Positions 9,260-18,034 of a DNA stretch of 64,000 nt are shown piece after piece. Source of the stretch: Bacillota bacterium (GTDB lineage: Bacteria; Bacillota; Negativicutes; Sporomusales; Sporomusaceae); the NCBI GenBank assembly GCA_017889705.1, contig JAGGAB010000001.1:92791-156790 (forward strand), given 5' to 3'. Position numbers and translations under genes: made by a program. Position 1 is the first letter of the stretch, and each line of letters starts with the position of its first letter. The notes below the pieces were generated by a model. It was not told where the DNA came from. It saw only the letters and a program-made list of their open reading frames with translations, and did no database searches.

Positions 9260-9385
9260 TTACTGCCGATTCATCTTGCAGAGCTCACACAATGTCTTAT
9301 ATTTTTTACTTAAATTATTCAGTTCTTTTAGTAAATCCTTAAATTTTCCGCTAAAGTAAAAACCATTATAAATAATCATCTTCAT
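9260..9385 (-). CDS. Small 41-residue protein, divergent from nudF (unknown)
   Basis: An open frame of 41 codons on the minus strand begins ATG with AAGGAGG spaced 7 bases upstream, an excellent ribosome binding site. The peptide starts MKMIIYNGFYFSG, then a Lys/Leu-rich helix (KFKDLLKELNNLSKKYK) and a LCELCK pair of cysteines. Not recognised. The strong site and amphipathic helix argue for translation; without homologues this remains a prediction. Confidence 0.55.
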   Translation of the reverse strand: MKMIIYNGFYFSGKFKDLLKELNNLSKKYKTLCELCKMNRQ

Positions 9386-9391
9386 CAGACA

Positions 9392-9435
9392 ACCTCCTTA
9401 TGGAGGTAATATATGAACCCTAGCGGTAATATATG
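9392..9435. promoter_or_regulatory. Palindrome carrying Shine-Dalgarno on both strands, plus 20-bp-spaced direct repeat
   Basis: ACCTCC-TTAT-GGAGGT (9392-9407) is a perfect palindrome, giving an AGGAGG-like site on each strand. GGTAATATATG occurs at 9405-9415 and 9425-9435, exactly 20 bases (about two helical turns) apart. On the plus strand it could translate an 8-codon leader (9413-9439) before nudF. Confidence 0.4.
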
Positions 9436-9457
9436 TTAAAAACAGGAGGACAGCATT

Positions 9458-9997
9458 ATGTCAGACATTCATAGTGATCTTTATGAAAAACTAGTAAGCT
9501 CAGAACGAATATTTGAAGGTAAGGTTATTAATCTAAGACGAGATACCGTAATTCTTCCTAATGACCAAACTGCCACGCGCGAAGTGGTAGAGCATCCTGG
9601 GGCAGTTGCTGTTGTACCGGTTACCAAGGAAGGTAATATTATCTTGGTACGACAATTCCGTCACCCGGTTGGGCAAATACTCTTAGAGGTACCTGCAGGT
9701 AAGCTTGATCCGGGCGAACCCCCGGAAAACTGTGCTTTACGTGAATTAGCGGAAGAAACTGGTTTTACGTCTAATAAACTGCGTCACTTAACTTCCATGT
9801 ACACTACTCCCGGATTTTCCAATGAAATTATTCATGTATACCTGGCCGAAGACCTTGTTGAATCAGATAAACAGCCAGATGAAGATGAATTCATACACAC
9901 AGAAGTCTTTACTCCCAAGCAAATCAAAGAGCTGATTACAACCGGTGAGCTCTGTGATTCCAAAAGTTTAGTGGCTTTGTGCCTGGCAGGAATATAA
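9458..9997 (+). CDS. nudF: ADP-ribose pyrophosphatase (NUDIX)
   Basis: 179 residues. The Nudix box GKLDPGEPPENCALRELAEETGF is complete: G-x5-E-x7-REL-x-EE-x-G around residues 81-103. The N-terminal segment (FEGKVINLRRDTV...REVVEHPGAV) is typical of the NudF/YqkG subfamily, which hydrolyses ADP-ribose to AMP and ribose-5-phosphate. The order nudF - PHP protein - spoIIM mirrors B. subtilis. ATG with AGGAGG 8 bases upstream. Confidence 0.92.
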   Translation: MSDIHSDLYEKLVSSERIFEGKVINLRRDTVILPNDQTATREVVEHPGAVAVVPVTKEGNIILVRQFRHPVGQILLEVPAGKLDPGEPPENCALRELAEETGFTSNKLRHLTSMYTTPGFSNEIIHVYLAEDLVESDKQPDEDEFIHTEVFTPKQIKELITTGELCDSKSLVALCLAGI

Positions 9998-10000
9998 GTT

Positions 10001-11188
10001 ATGTTGAATCAATATTTTACTGACCTCCACATTCATGTAGGCATGAGCCAAGCCGGCAAGTGGATCAAAATTCCTACATCCCGCCGCTTGACAGTTTGCG
10101 GAATCTTAGATGAGGCTGTTGAACGCAAAGGTATGGATATTATCGGTATTATCGACGCCTTATCACCCTTGGTGCTTGGTGATTTAAGAGCATTGGTTGA
10201 TCAGGGCCTCTTGGTACCGGTTAGCAGCGGAGGATATCTCTACCGTGACCATTTACTGGTTGTTCTTGGTGCAGAAATTGAAACCAAAGAGACCAATGGC
10301 GGTTTAGCACACACACTGGTTTTTTTGCCTGATATTGAGACTATGACCACATTTTCTAACTATATGAGCCAATTTATCCGCAATATTACTCTTAGTTCGC
10401 AAAATGCCCATATGCCCTTAAAACAGCTTATACAGATTGCCAGTGGGTTTGATGCGCTGATTATACCGGCTCATGTTTTTACACCCCACAAAAGCCTTTA
10501 TGGCGTATGCTGCAATCGAATATCCCATGTCCTTTCAGATCAGGATATGGGCAAACTGGCCGCCATTGAACTAGGCCTAAGTGCAGACAGTTCTCTGGCA
10601 GACCAAATCAGCGAATTGACCGATTTTACTTTTCTCTCTAACTCTGATGCCCATTCACTTGACAAGATTGCTCGTGAATACAATGTTTTTTCCCTAAATA
10701 CATTATCTTTTGAGGAAATAGCAAAAGCTTTATCTCGTAAGGATAACCGTCAGGTTATTGCCAACTATGGGCTGGATCCCCGCTTAGGAAAATATCACCG
10801 CACTTTTTGTCAGGAGTGCGGCTTTACTCCAGACACAGAAGATGTTCCTGCCAGCAAGTGCCCACAATGTAACAGTAACACCTTAACTAAAGGAGTATGG
10901 GAAAGAATTACAGAAATAGCTGATCACGCTAAACCACATCATCCGCTACATCGGCCACAGTATTTTTATCAGATTCCTTTGGAATTTATCCCCGGCATCG
11001 GCAAAAAAGTTATGACTAAACTGCTGGCGGAATTTAAAACTGAAATGAATATTATTCATTATGCTACCTATGAGACATTAAGCCATATAGCCGGCAATAA
11101 AATTGCCGATTATATTATGAAGGCCCGCACTGGAACTGCGGCAATCAGCGCGGGCGGTGGCGGCATATACGGCCGGATCAAAATATAG
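10001..11188 (+). CDS. PHP-like phosphoesterase with zinc ribbon and HhH (YqxK/endonuclease Q-like)
   Basis: 395 residues. The N terminus (TDLHIHVGMS) and later GAEIETKE and SNSDAHS match PHP-type metal-binding motifs. A zinc ribbon follows (CQECGF...CPQC near residues 270-285), then a C-terminal helix-hairpin-helix around FIPGIGKKVMTKLL. That layout resembles archaeal endonuclease Q and the Firmicute YqxK-type proteins. It starts 3 bases after nudF. A nuclease acting on damaged DNA is plausible from the family, not shown here. Confidence 0.85.
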   Translation: MLNQYFTDLHIHVGMSQAGKWIKIPTSRRLTVCGILDEAVERKGMDIIGIIDALSPLVLGDLRALVDQGLLVPVSSGGYLYRDHLLVVLGAEIETKETNGGLAHTLVFLPDIETMTTFSNYMSQFIRNITLSSQNAHMPLKQLIQIASGFDALIIPAHVFTPHKSLYGVCCNRISHVLSDQDMGKLAAIELGLSADSSLADQISELTDFTFLSNSDAHSLDKIAREYNVFSLNTLSFEEIAKALSRKDNRQVIANYGLDPRLGKYHRTFCQECGFTPDTEDVPASKCPQCNSNTLTKGVWERITEIADHAKPHHPLHRPQYFYQIPLEFIPGIGKKVMTKLLAEFKTEMNIIHYATYETLSHIAGNKIADYIMKARTGTAAISAGGGGIYGRIKI

Positions 11189-11257
11189 TGGACAAATAGG
11201 TCTAAACAGTTTTAGCAAAACATATATTGTAGCAGGTACTGGCAGGGAGGTACATGT

Positions 11258-11893
11258 ATGCTAAAACTGCTTCGCAGAAATATCGTTGAATATTTCCGGG
11301 CGAATATTGTCGCTTATTTTTTTATGGTACTTATTTTTATCATTGGGATAGTCATTGGCGCGATGGCTGTACGAACACTGCCAGATGAACAAAAAATTGA
11401 ACTTGTTGGCTATCTGCAGGTTTTTTTACAGGGATTGACAGAACAACCGTCTAAAGTTGTTGATACCTCGTTACTGCTGGCTAATGCAATCGGCAATAAT
11501 ACTAAAATAATTGCTATTATGTGGTTGTTAGGCTTTACCATTGTCGGTATACCTTTTGTCCTATTTCTGATATGCCTCAGAGGATTTGTAATTGGGTTTA
11601 CCGTTGGCTTTTTAGTCAATGAATATGTAATGAAAGGCTTGCTATTTGCGATTGTCGCTGTTTTGCCGCATAATTTCTTGGCAGTTCCCGCAATTTTAGC
11701 AACAGGGGTAGCGGCAACAACATTTTCTTTAATGTTGGTAAAGCGGAAAGCTAAGACTAAAGATAGTCTATTTTATAACTCCATCGCCTATTCAATACTT
11801 TGTCTTGCAATGCTGATAGTTATGTTGGCTGCAGCATTTATCGAAGTATATGTTTCTCCGGTATTTATGAAAATGGTAGCACAATTTATCTAG
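11258..11893 (+). CDS. spoIIM: Stage II sporulation protein M
   Basis: Polytopic membrane protein of 211 residues with about five hydrophobic segments. In Bacillus it partners SpoIIP and SpoIID in septal peptidoglycan thinning and engulfment. Family traits visible are the N-terminal amphipathic region, a LPDEQK loop, and the RGFVIGFTVGF segment. It sits between the PHP protein and xerD as in B. subtilis. A CATATATT at 11221 resembles a SigE -10, but the -35 is poor. SpoIIP is encoded at 48.5 kb. Confidence 0.93.
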   Translation: MLKLLRRNIVEYFRANIVAYFFMVLIFIIGIVIGAMAVRTLPDEQKIELVGYLQVFLQGLTEQPSKVVDTSLLLANAIGNNTKIIAIMWLLGFTIVGIPFVLFLICLRGFVIGFTVGFLVNEYVMKGLLFAIVAVLPHNFLAVPAILATGVAATTFSLMLVKRKAKTKDSLFYNSIAYSILCLAMLIVMLAAAFIEVYVSPVFMKMVAQFI

Positions 11894-11899
11894 TAAACT

Positions 11900-11931
11900 A
11901 AAAGGTTGAAAATATAACTCAGCCTTTTTTT
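11900..11931 (+). terminator. Terminator after spoIIM
   Basis: A short stem, AAAGGTTGA (11901-11909) with TCAGCCTTT (11919-11927, one G-T pair), is followed by a T run. Confidence 0.6.
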
Positions 11932-12048
11932 GTTGTCTTATTACCTATATTACAATTTTCAAAAGATGAATAAACCTCTTAGTGAGTGAATACGTATATT
12001 ATTAAGTTAAGCCAGACTAAAACAAGGGTGGGAGGGAAGTAATGGCAG

Positions 12049-12258
12049 ATGGTACTTACATTTTCTTGGCACGGTATCCTTAAAAAATCGAAATTATATA
12101 TAAAAATCATTTTAGTGACGCTTATTATTTTCTATATTCTGCCACAGTTAATCTCTATACTATGGGAGTGTGTTAACCCAGGCCTGAGAATACGCGACCA
12201 ACACTTATTAGAAAAGCCATTACGGGTTATGGCCACTTCTGTTATAGTTGACTTTTAA
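12049..12258 (+). CDS. Small membrane protein, YqzK/DUF4227-like
   Basis: 69 residues with one strong membrane segment (about residues 17-38) and a C-terminal tail containing LRIRDQHLLEKPLRVM. Position between spoIIM and xerD, length and topology match the yqzK (DUF4227) gene of Bacillus. Sequence similarity to that family is only by eye. ATG 12049 is about 10 bases after GGGAGGGAAG. A competing ATG at 12042 gives only 13 codons. Confidence 0.65.
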   Translation: MVLTFSWHGILKKSKLYIKIILVTLIIFYILPQLISILWECVNPGLRIRDQHLLEKPLRVMATSVIVDF

Positions 12259-12420
12259 CATGTCATAGATTAGCAATTATTACAAAAAGATGCTAAATCT
12301 CTACAAAACCCAGTAGACAAATAAAGGAAAAGCAAACTTAGTGTTGAATTAATAAACAAGATCAGATATGTTACATGCATTAGCTGGAAATCTGGGAAGA
12401 AAAAAGGGTGGTTAAATTAA

Positions 12421-13308
12421 ATGGAATCGTATGTCAATGATTTTATTAACTATCTTGCAGTTGAGCGGGGCTTGGCTCAAAATACATTAGAATCCTATGG
12501 CCGGGATCTAAGACAGTTTCATACATTTTTGCAAAATAGTCAATTAGACTTCTTACAGAACTCGAACCGCGACACCATCCTAAGCTACCTTAATAATCTT
12601 CAAGTTAAAGGGCGGGCTGTTTCCACAATCTCGCGTAATTTGGCTGCAATAAAATCATTTTACCAATATCTTGTCCGCGAACATCATTTGGAGAAAGACC
12701 CTGCCGTAAATTTAGAATCACCTAAATTAGAAAAAAAGCTGCCCAAAATTCTTAGCATTGCAGAAGTAGAAGAGTTGCTAAAACAACCCAATACGTTTCA
12801 GCCTACCGGCCTTAGAGACAAATCAATGCTGGAACTGCTATATGCTACCGGAATCAGAGTTTCCGAGCTAATTAATCTTAATATATCTGATGTTAATCTT
12901 GATATGGGATATATCAAATGTTATGGAAAAGGCTCCAAGGAACGCATTGTGCCGTTAGGCTCTATTGCAGCAAAATGCGCCCAAGAATACATAAATAAAG
13001 GACGTCCCAAATTGGTACGCACCTATGAAGAATCTTCGTTATTTGTTAATCATCATGGTAACCGACTTACCCGTCAGGGTTTCTGGAAAATTATTAAAAA
13101 ATATGCAATGGAGGCTAATATCACTAAAGATATTACTCCCCATACATTGCGGCATTCTTTTGCCACTCATCTACTAGAAAATGGAGCAGATTTACGCTCA
13201 GTTCAAGAGATGCTTGGTCATGCAGATATCTCTACAACACAGATTTACACTCATGTTACGAAAAATCATTTAAAAGAGGTTTATGATAAAACTCATCCTC
13301 GAGCATAA
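12421..13308 (+). CDS. xerD: Site-specific tyrosine recombinase XerD
   Basis: 295 residues, full length. An N-terminal SAM-like DNA-binding domain (residues 1-90) precedes the catalytic domain with ATGIRVSEL (Arg), GKGSKER (Lys), HTLRHSFATHLLE (His-x-x-Arg), LGHADISTTQIYTHV (His and nucleophile Tyr). It resolves chromosome dimers at dif together with XerC or alone. Its place between spoIIM/yqzK and deoB is the conserved chromosomal one, so a mobile-element integrase is unlikely. GGGTGG upstream gives a weak ribosome binding site. Confidence 0.95.
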   Translation: MESYVNDFINYLAVERGLAQNTLESYGRDLRQFHTFLQNSQLDFLQNSNRDTILSYLNNLQVKGRAVSTISRNLAAIKSFYQYLVREHHLEKDPAVNLESPKLEKKLPKILSIAEVEELLKQPNTFQPTGLRDKSMLELLYATGIRVSELINLNISDVNLDMGYIKCYGKGSKERIVPLGSIAAKCAQEYINKGRPKLVRTYEESSLFVNHHGNRLTRQGFWKIIKKYAMEANITKDITPHTLRHSFATHLLENGADLRSVQEMLGHADISTTQIYTHVTKNHLKEVYDKTHPRA

Positions 13309-13341
13309 TATGATTATACAGTTATAGAGGAGCATAGAACT

Positions 13342-14529
13342 TTGTTTAAACGAATATTTGTGATTGTACTTGACAGTGTAGGAATTGGGGCAATGCCTGA
13401 CGCCGCTGCGTATGGCGATGCCGAGGCAAATACGCTGGTACATATTGCTGAATATAAGGGCGGGCTTACTTTACCGGTTTTAACCAGCATGGGATTAGGT
13501 TGGATCGAATCTATTGCCGGTATTCCAAAAGTTTCCCGTCCTCTTGCTGCTTTTGGAAAGATGTCAGAACTCTCCGAAGGCAAAGATACAACAAGCGGAC
13601 ACTGGGAATTAGCCGGTTGTCCGCTGTTTTCGCCTTTTCCTGTATATCCAAACGGTTTTCCGCCTGAAGTTATTGAAAAATTCACGGCTTACACCGGCCT
13701 CAAGGTATTAGGCAATAAAGCAGCATCCGGTACTGAAATTCTTGTGGAACTAGGCGAAGAACATCTGCGAACAGGACAACCCATCGTCTACACTTCAGCA
13801 GATAGTGTTTTCCAAATCGCTGCCCATGAAGAAATAATCCCCCTAAACCGGTTATATGAAATATGTAAAATTACACGCGAACAAGTATGTATTGGCGACC
13901 ATGCTGTAGGCCGGATTATTGCCAGGCCTTTTGTTGGTAAACCAGGCAGTTTTACACGTACATCTAATCGTCATGACTATAGTATCAAACCGCCGGCACC
14001 TACCATACTTGATATGCTAAAACAGGCTAAACTATCGGTAACTGGTATTGGTAAGATTGCCGACATTTTTGCCAACCAAGGCTTAACCCAATCTTTTCCC
14101 ACAAAATCAAACCTGCAAGGTATGGAAATCCTGGCTGATTTAGCGCAAACTAATTCGGAGGCTGGGTTAATCATGGCTAATCTCGTTGAATTCGATAGTT
14201 CTTATGGCCATCGCAATGATGCATTAGGTTATGCTGGGGCGCTAGAAGAGTTCGATAAGAATTTGGCAACCCTGCTTCCCAAACTCAAAAACGATGATTT
14301 ATTAATAATTACCGCAGATCACGGCTGTGATCCGACACTAGCGGGAACTGACCATACACGTGAATATGTGCCGCTATTAGTCTATCATCCTAGCTTAGCG
14401 TTAATAGGCCAACCCATTAATTTGGGTGTACGCACAACCTTCGCCGACCTAGGGGCAACTATTGCCGATAATTTCAATTTATCTGCACTGCCATATGGTC
14501 AGAGTTTTTTAAAAGAGATATCGAGGTGA
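13342..14529 (+). CDS. deoB: Phosphopentomutase
   Basis: Interconverts (deoxy)ribose-1-phosphate and -5-phosphate in nucleoside salvage. It is an alkaline-phosphatase superfamily enzyme: metal-binding LDSVG near the N terminus, catalytic region DTTSGHWE near residue 82, ITADHGCDPT and GTDHTREYVP near the C terminus. 395 residues. TTG start with GAGGAG 9 bases upstream. It is followed after 7 bases by pyrimidine-nucleoside phosphorylase, whose product it uses. Confidence 0.95.
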   Translation: MFKRIFVIVLDSVGIGAMPDAAAYGDAEANTLVHIAEYKGGLTLPVLTSMGLGWIESIAGIPKVSRPLAAFGKMSELSEGKDTTSGHWELAGCPLFSPFPVYPNGFPPEVIEKFTAYTGLKVLGNKAASGTEILVELGEEHLRTGQPIVYTSADSVFQIAAHEEIIPLNRLYEICKITREQVCIGDHAVGRIIARPFVGKPGSFTRTSNRHDYSIKPPAPTILDMLKQAKLSVTGIGKIADIFANQGLTQSFPTKSNLQGMEILADLAQTNSEAGLIMANLVEFDSSYGHRNDALGYAGALEEFDKNLATLLPKLKNDDLLIITADHGCDPTLAGTDHTREYVPLLVYHPSLALIGQPINLGVRTTFADLGATIADNFNLSALPYGQSFLKEISR

Positions 14530-14536
14530 ATAAATA

Positions 14537-15859
14537 GTGCGGGCAGTAGATATAATTGCCAAAAAGCGCGATGGAGTGGAATTATCAGACTCTGAAATTG
14601 AGTGGCTGATAAAAGCATATACGAATAATGAAATACCCGATTATCAAATAGCGGCTTGGCTGATGGCAGTCTTTTTTGACGGAATGACCTATAAAGAGAC
14701 GGCCGCACTTACCATGGCTATGGCTACATCCGGGAATATGGTTGATCTTAACCAAATACCTGGGATAAAAGTAGACAAGCATAGCACCGGCGGGGTGGGA
14801 GACACAACTACCCTCATACTTGCTCCCCTGGTCGCTGCCGCCGGAGTTCCTGTAGCAAAAATGTCAGGACGCGGTTTAGGGTTTACCGGTGGAACTATTG
14901 ATAAGCTTGAGTCTATTCCCGGCTTTAACACGACACTCAATTATCATGAATTTATTACCAATTTAGAGTCCTATAAAATCGCCATAACCGGGCAATCAGC
15001 GGCAATAGCACCGGCAGATGGCAAACTTTACTCACTGAGGGACGTAACCGCTACCGTAGAAAGTATTCCGCTTATTGCCTCATCAATCATGAGTAAAAAA
15101 ATCGCGTCAGGCGCAGACAAAATAGTGCTAGATGTTAAAGTTGGCAATGGTGCTTTTATGAAAAGCAAAGCCGAGGCTATTGAATTAGCGAAAACTATGG
15201 TTGGTATTGGCCAGCTTGTCGGCCGTGAGACTGTTGCAATATTGACAAGTATGGAGCAGCCCTTAGGTGCGGCAATCGGCAATAGTCTGGAAATCAAAGA
15301 GGCTATTAGTATTTTATCAGGCAAAGGCGAACCTGCACTGCGGGAAGTCTGCTTAACCCTTGGTTCACATATGCTGCTACTAGGCAGCAAAGCAGAATCT
15401 TACGCAGATGGCTATCGCCAACTATCCGACTTAATTGAAAACAAGCAAGGGTTAGCTAAGTTTAGTGAATTTATTGCGGCTCAAGGCGGTGATTCTTCCA
15501 TCTTGCAGGATGATAGTAAGCTGCCGCAAGCCAAGTTCATTCAAGAGGTTAGAAGTTCTTCTCAAGGCTATGTTACCGCAATTAATGCCGCTCAAATTGG
15601 TTATGCGGCCATGCGCCTGGGAGCTGGCAGAGAATATAAAGGTCAGGCAATTGACTTGGCCGCAGGCGTGCTAATGCACTGTCGAGTGGGGCAAACCATC
15701 CAACCTAATCAGCCGCTGGCAACAATCTATACCAACGACGAATCAAGACTTTTGGAGGTAACTTCGGTAATTTTAGAAGCGGTTCAGCATAAAGATCAAC
15801 CGGCAGTGCCTTTACCACTTTTCTTAGGAATAGTTGATAAAAATGGATATCATCAATAA
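14537..15859 (+). CDS. pdp: Pyrimidine-nucleoside phosphorylase
   Basis: Phosphorolysis of uridine/thymidine to base and (deoxy)ribose-1-phosphate, which DeoB next converts. 440 residues with the family signature in SGRGLGFTGGTIDKLESIPG near residues 113-132 and KHSTGGVGD near 80. GTG start, weak GAGGTG upstream. In B. subtilis this position holds purine phosphorylase punA; here the pyrimidine enzyme takes the place. Confidence 0.94.
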   Translation: MRAVDIIAKKRDGVELSDSEIEWLIKAYTNNEIPDYQIAAWLMAVFFDGMTYKETAALTMAMATSGNMVDLNQIPGIKVDKHSTGGVGDTTTLILAPLVAAAGVPVAKMSGRGLGFTGGTIDKLESIPGFNTTLNYHEFITNLESYKIAITGQSAAIAPADGKLYSLRDVTATVESIPLIASSIMSKKIASGADKIVLDVKVGNGAFMKSKAEAIELAKTMVGIGQLVGRETVAILTSMEQPLGAAIGNSLEIKEAISILSGKGEPALREVCLTLGSHMLLLGSKAESYADGYRQLSDLIENKQGLAKFSEFIAAQGGDSSILQDDSKLPQAKFIQEVRSSSQGYVTAINAAQIGYAAMRLGAGREYKGQAIDLAAGVLMHCRVGQTIQPNQPLATIYTNDESRLLEVTSVILEAVQHKDQPAVPLPLFLGIVDKNGYHQ

Positions 15860-15885
15860 CTGGCATAATGCCAGTTATTTTTTTT
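15857..15885 (+). terminator. Terminator after pdp
   Basis: AACTGGCAT-AATGCCAGTT stem overlapping the pdp stop codon, followed by eight T's. Confidence 0.9.
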
Positions 15886-15898
15886 ATTGCAAAATCCG

Positions 15899-15928
15899 GT
15901 TTAAGCTGATTTTAAACCGGGAATTATA
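15899..15928 (+). promoter_or_regulatory. Candidate SigF promoter of dacF
   Basis: GTTTA (15899-15903), 15 bases, then GGGAATTATA (15919-15928) fits the SigF pattern GYWTA-N15-GGnnAnAnTR with one mismatch. dacF is a SigF gene in B. subtilis. The same bases form an inverted repeat (CCGGTTTAA with TTAAACCGG). Confidence 0.5.
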
Positions 15929-15952
15929 GACTCAAAAGAAAGGAGTGTTAGA

Positions 15953-17119
15953 ATGCTTCGTAAAATTTCATTGACAACATTACTTCTAGTCACATTTGTT
16001 ATTACCTCGGTCGTCGGCGCTCCTGTTGCACCGACGGTGACGATCTCCAATGCGCAATTACAAACAAGTGCAGTATCAGCTGTACTCATGGATGAAAACG
16101 GAACTATCCTTTTTGAAAAGGATGCCCATAAGCGATTACCGCCAGCCAGTGTAACCAAAATTATGACTTTACTCTTAGCGGTTGAAGCCATTGAGCAAGG
16201 ACGTATTAATCTCACCGAGGAAATATACACCAGCGAAACAGCCTGGCGTCAAGGCGGTTCACAAATCTGGTTAGAACCCGGTGAAAAAATGACCGTTAAA
16301 GATATGCTGTCCGCCGTGGCAATAGTTAGCGCAAATGATGCTGCCGTGGCACTTATGGAACATATTTACGGCAATGAACAATCTGCTGTTGACGCTATGA
16401 ATAAACGCTCCGAAGCCTTGGGGCTTACTGACACTCATTTTAACAATGTGAATGGGTTGCCAACCGCTGATCACTATATGAGTGCCTATGATGCCGCACT
16501 AATTGCCAAAGAGGCAATCACTCATCCCTTGTATATGGAAATGTGCGGCATTAAAGAAGCATGGCTGCGCGATGGTAAGAACTGGCTGGTGAACACCAAT
16601 AAGCTATTATGGTGGTATAAAGGAGGAGATGGCCTCAAAACCGGTTGGACAGAAGAAGCAAAATACTGTTTTGTCGGCACCGCCAAACGCGATGGCCTCC
16701 GCCTTATCTCAACGGTTTTTGCCACACCAGAACCACGTTCACATCTCAGAGAGAGTATGAAGCTTCTTGATTGGGGTTATGCAAACTTTTCGGCTATACC
16801 TATCGTCAATCAAGGTACAGTTGTGGAACGGCTAAAAGTTAACAAAGGTATTGAAAAAGAAATTCAATTAATTGCTTCCCAAGACTTAAATTTAATTGTC
16901 CCCAAAGGGCAAAACAAAAATCTCCAAAAGAAAATAGTCGCTGACTCCAGTATCAGTGCTCCAATCGTTCAGGGTCAAAAATGCGGCGAGCTTATAGTAA
17001 TTAAAGATGGTAAAGAACTCGGCAAAATTGATCTGCTGGCTGAAAAAACGGTACCGAAAGCTGGCTTAATACAAATCTTTCAGACCATGCTTACTAACAT
17101 GTTTACAATTTTTAATTAA
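15953..17119 (+). CDS. dacF: Sporulation D-alanyl-D-alanine carboxypeptidase DacF
   Basis: 388 residues with an N-terminal signal peptide (about residues 1-25). Penicillin-binding motifs: Ser66-V-T-Lys69, SAND, and KTGWT. C-terminal PBP5-like beta domain and a final amphipathic helix. It trims peptide stems and helps set spore cortex cross-linking. Position just upstream of spoIIAA matches B. subtilis. AAAGGAG 8 bases before the ATG. A paralogue (dacB) lies at 29.6 kb. Confidence 0.92.
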   Translation: MLRKISLTTLLLVTFVITSVVGAPVAPTVTISNAQLQTSAVSAVLMDENGTILFEKDAHKRLPPASVTKIMTLLLAVEAIEQGRINLTEEIYTSETAWRQGGSQIWLEPGEKMTVKDMLSAVAIVSANDAAVALMEHIYGNEQSAVDAMNKRSEALGLTDTHFNNVNGLPTADHYMSAYDAALIAKEAITHPLYMEMCGIKEAWLRDGKNWLVNTNKLLWWYKGGDGLKTGWTEEAKYCFVGTAKRDGLRLISTVFATPEPRSHLRESMKLLDWGYANFSAIPIVNQGTVVERLKVNKGIEKEIQLIASQDLNLIVPKGQNKNLQKKIVADSSISAPIVQGQKCGELIVIKDGKELGKIDLLAEKTVPKAGLIQIFQTMLTNMFTIFN

Positions 17120-17128
17120 AGCAGGCAC

Positions 17129-17174
17129 AAATAAATAAAAAACTGCGGAATTTTTCGCAGTTTTTTATTTATTT
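17129..17174 (+). terminator. Terminator between dacF and spoIIAA
   Basis: A perfect 19-bp stem (17129-17147 and 17156-17174) flanked by A-rich and T-rich arms, so it could act in both directions. It ends one base before the next promoter. Confidence 0.9.
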
Positions 17175-17203
17175 GCAGGAAAATATTTCCTTTTATCGAA
17201 ATA
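17175..17203 (+). promoter_or_regulatory. Candidate SigH promoter of the spoIIA operon, with 0A-like box
   Basis: GCAGGAAAA (17175-17183), 11 bases, then ATCGAAATA (17195-17203) matches the SigH consensus with one mismatch. TTATCGAAA overlapping the -10 is one base off a 0A box. The same architecture is seen at spo0A. In B. subtilis spoIIA is transcribed by SigH under Spo0A control. Confidence 0.55.
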
Positions 17204-17238
17204 TCTTTTATACATTGTTAACATAGGAGGTCATATTC

Positions 17239-17574
17239 TTGAAAGTCGTTACATTTATGAAACAGGGCATCCTGGTTGTACGTTTAGACGGTGAATTGGA
17301 TGTTTGTGGAGCTAACGAATTTCGAAATTCAGTTGATGATGCACTTGAATTAACCGGTGCCAAACACATCTTACTGAATATGCAAGGAGTTAGTTTCATT
17401 GATAGTTCGGGCTTAGGTGTTATTCTTGGCAGATATAAACGTATTGCTCAGCAGGGCGGCAAAATACTAGTCGTTCATCTTGCGCCGCAGGTTAAGCGCA
17501 TATTTGAATTAGCTGGGTTAATGAAAATATTGACAATTTACCAATCCGAAGAACAAGCACTTGATTTAGTCTAA
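17239..17574 (+). CDS. spoIIAA: Anti-sigma F factor antagonist SpoIIAA
   Basis: 111-residue STAS-domain protein. The phosphorylatable serine lies in SFIDSSGLGVILGRY near residues 53-67. Unphosphorylated SpoIIAA frees SigF from SpoIIAB. TTG start with AGGAGG 8 bases upstream. First gene of a compact three-gene operon. Confidence 0.95.
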   Translation: MKVVTFMKQGILVVRLDGELDVCGANEFRNSVDDALELTGAKHILLNMQGVSFIDSSGLGVILGRYKRIAQQGGKILVVHLAPQVKRIFELAGLMKILTIYQSEEQALDLV

Positions 17575-17587
17575 GGAGGCTTTAGTA

Positions 17588-18034
17588 ATGGAATTTCCGA
17601 TTAAAAATCAGGTTAAACTTTCACTCTTAAGTATCAATGAAAATGTAGGCTTTGCCCGGGCTGCCAGTGCTGCTTTTTCAGCACAAGTGGATTTGACACT
17701 CACAGAGATTGACGAAATCAAAGTTGCTGTTTCAGAAGCAATATCTAATGCCGTCATTCACGGGTACGGTGAACTTGTCGATAAGGATAACTATATTGAA
17801 TTAGTAATGAACTTATATCAGGATAAACTTGAATTTGTAATAACCGATTATGGGCGGGGAATTGCCAATGTGGAAGAAGCAATGCAGCCTTCATTTTCAA
17901 GTGACCCAGAACGCATGGGCCTTGGTTTTGTCTTTATGGATTCATTTATGGATGAACTGGAGGTAATCTCTGAACCTGGACAAGGTACAACCGTAAGAAT
18001 GGTCAAAATGATCGTGCCCAGCGTAGAGCATTAG
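17588..18034 (+). CDS. spoIIAB: Anti-sigma F factor / kinase SpoIIAB
   Basis: 148-residue GHKL ATPase that binds SigF and phosphorylates SpoIIAA. N box (EAISNAVIHGY), G1 (ITDYGRGI) and G2-type (RMGLGFVFMDSFMDEL, GQGTTVRM) motifs are all present. AAGGAGG upstream. The stop abuts the GTG that opens the next frame. Confidence 0.95.
   Translation: MEFPIKNQVKLSLLSINENVGFARAASAAFSAQVDLTLTEIDEIKVAVSEAISNAVIHGYGELVDKDNYIELVMNLYQDKLEFVITDYGRGIANVEEAMQPSFSSDPERMGLGFVFMDSFMDELEVISEPGQGTTVRMVKMIVPSVEH

Noticed and set aside
12421..13308. Tyrosine recombinase as a mobile-element integrase
   Set aside because: Length, domain layout and position between spoIIM and deoB match chromosomal XerD; no att repeats nearby.
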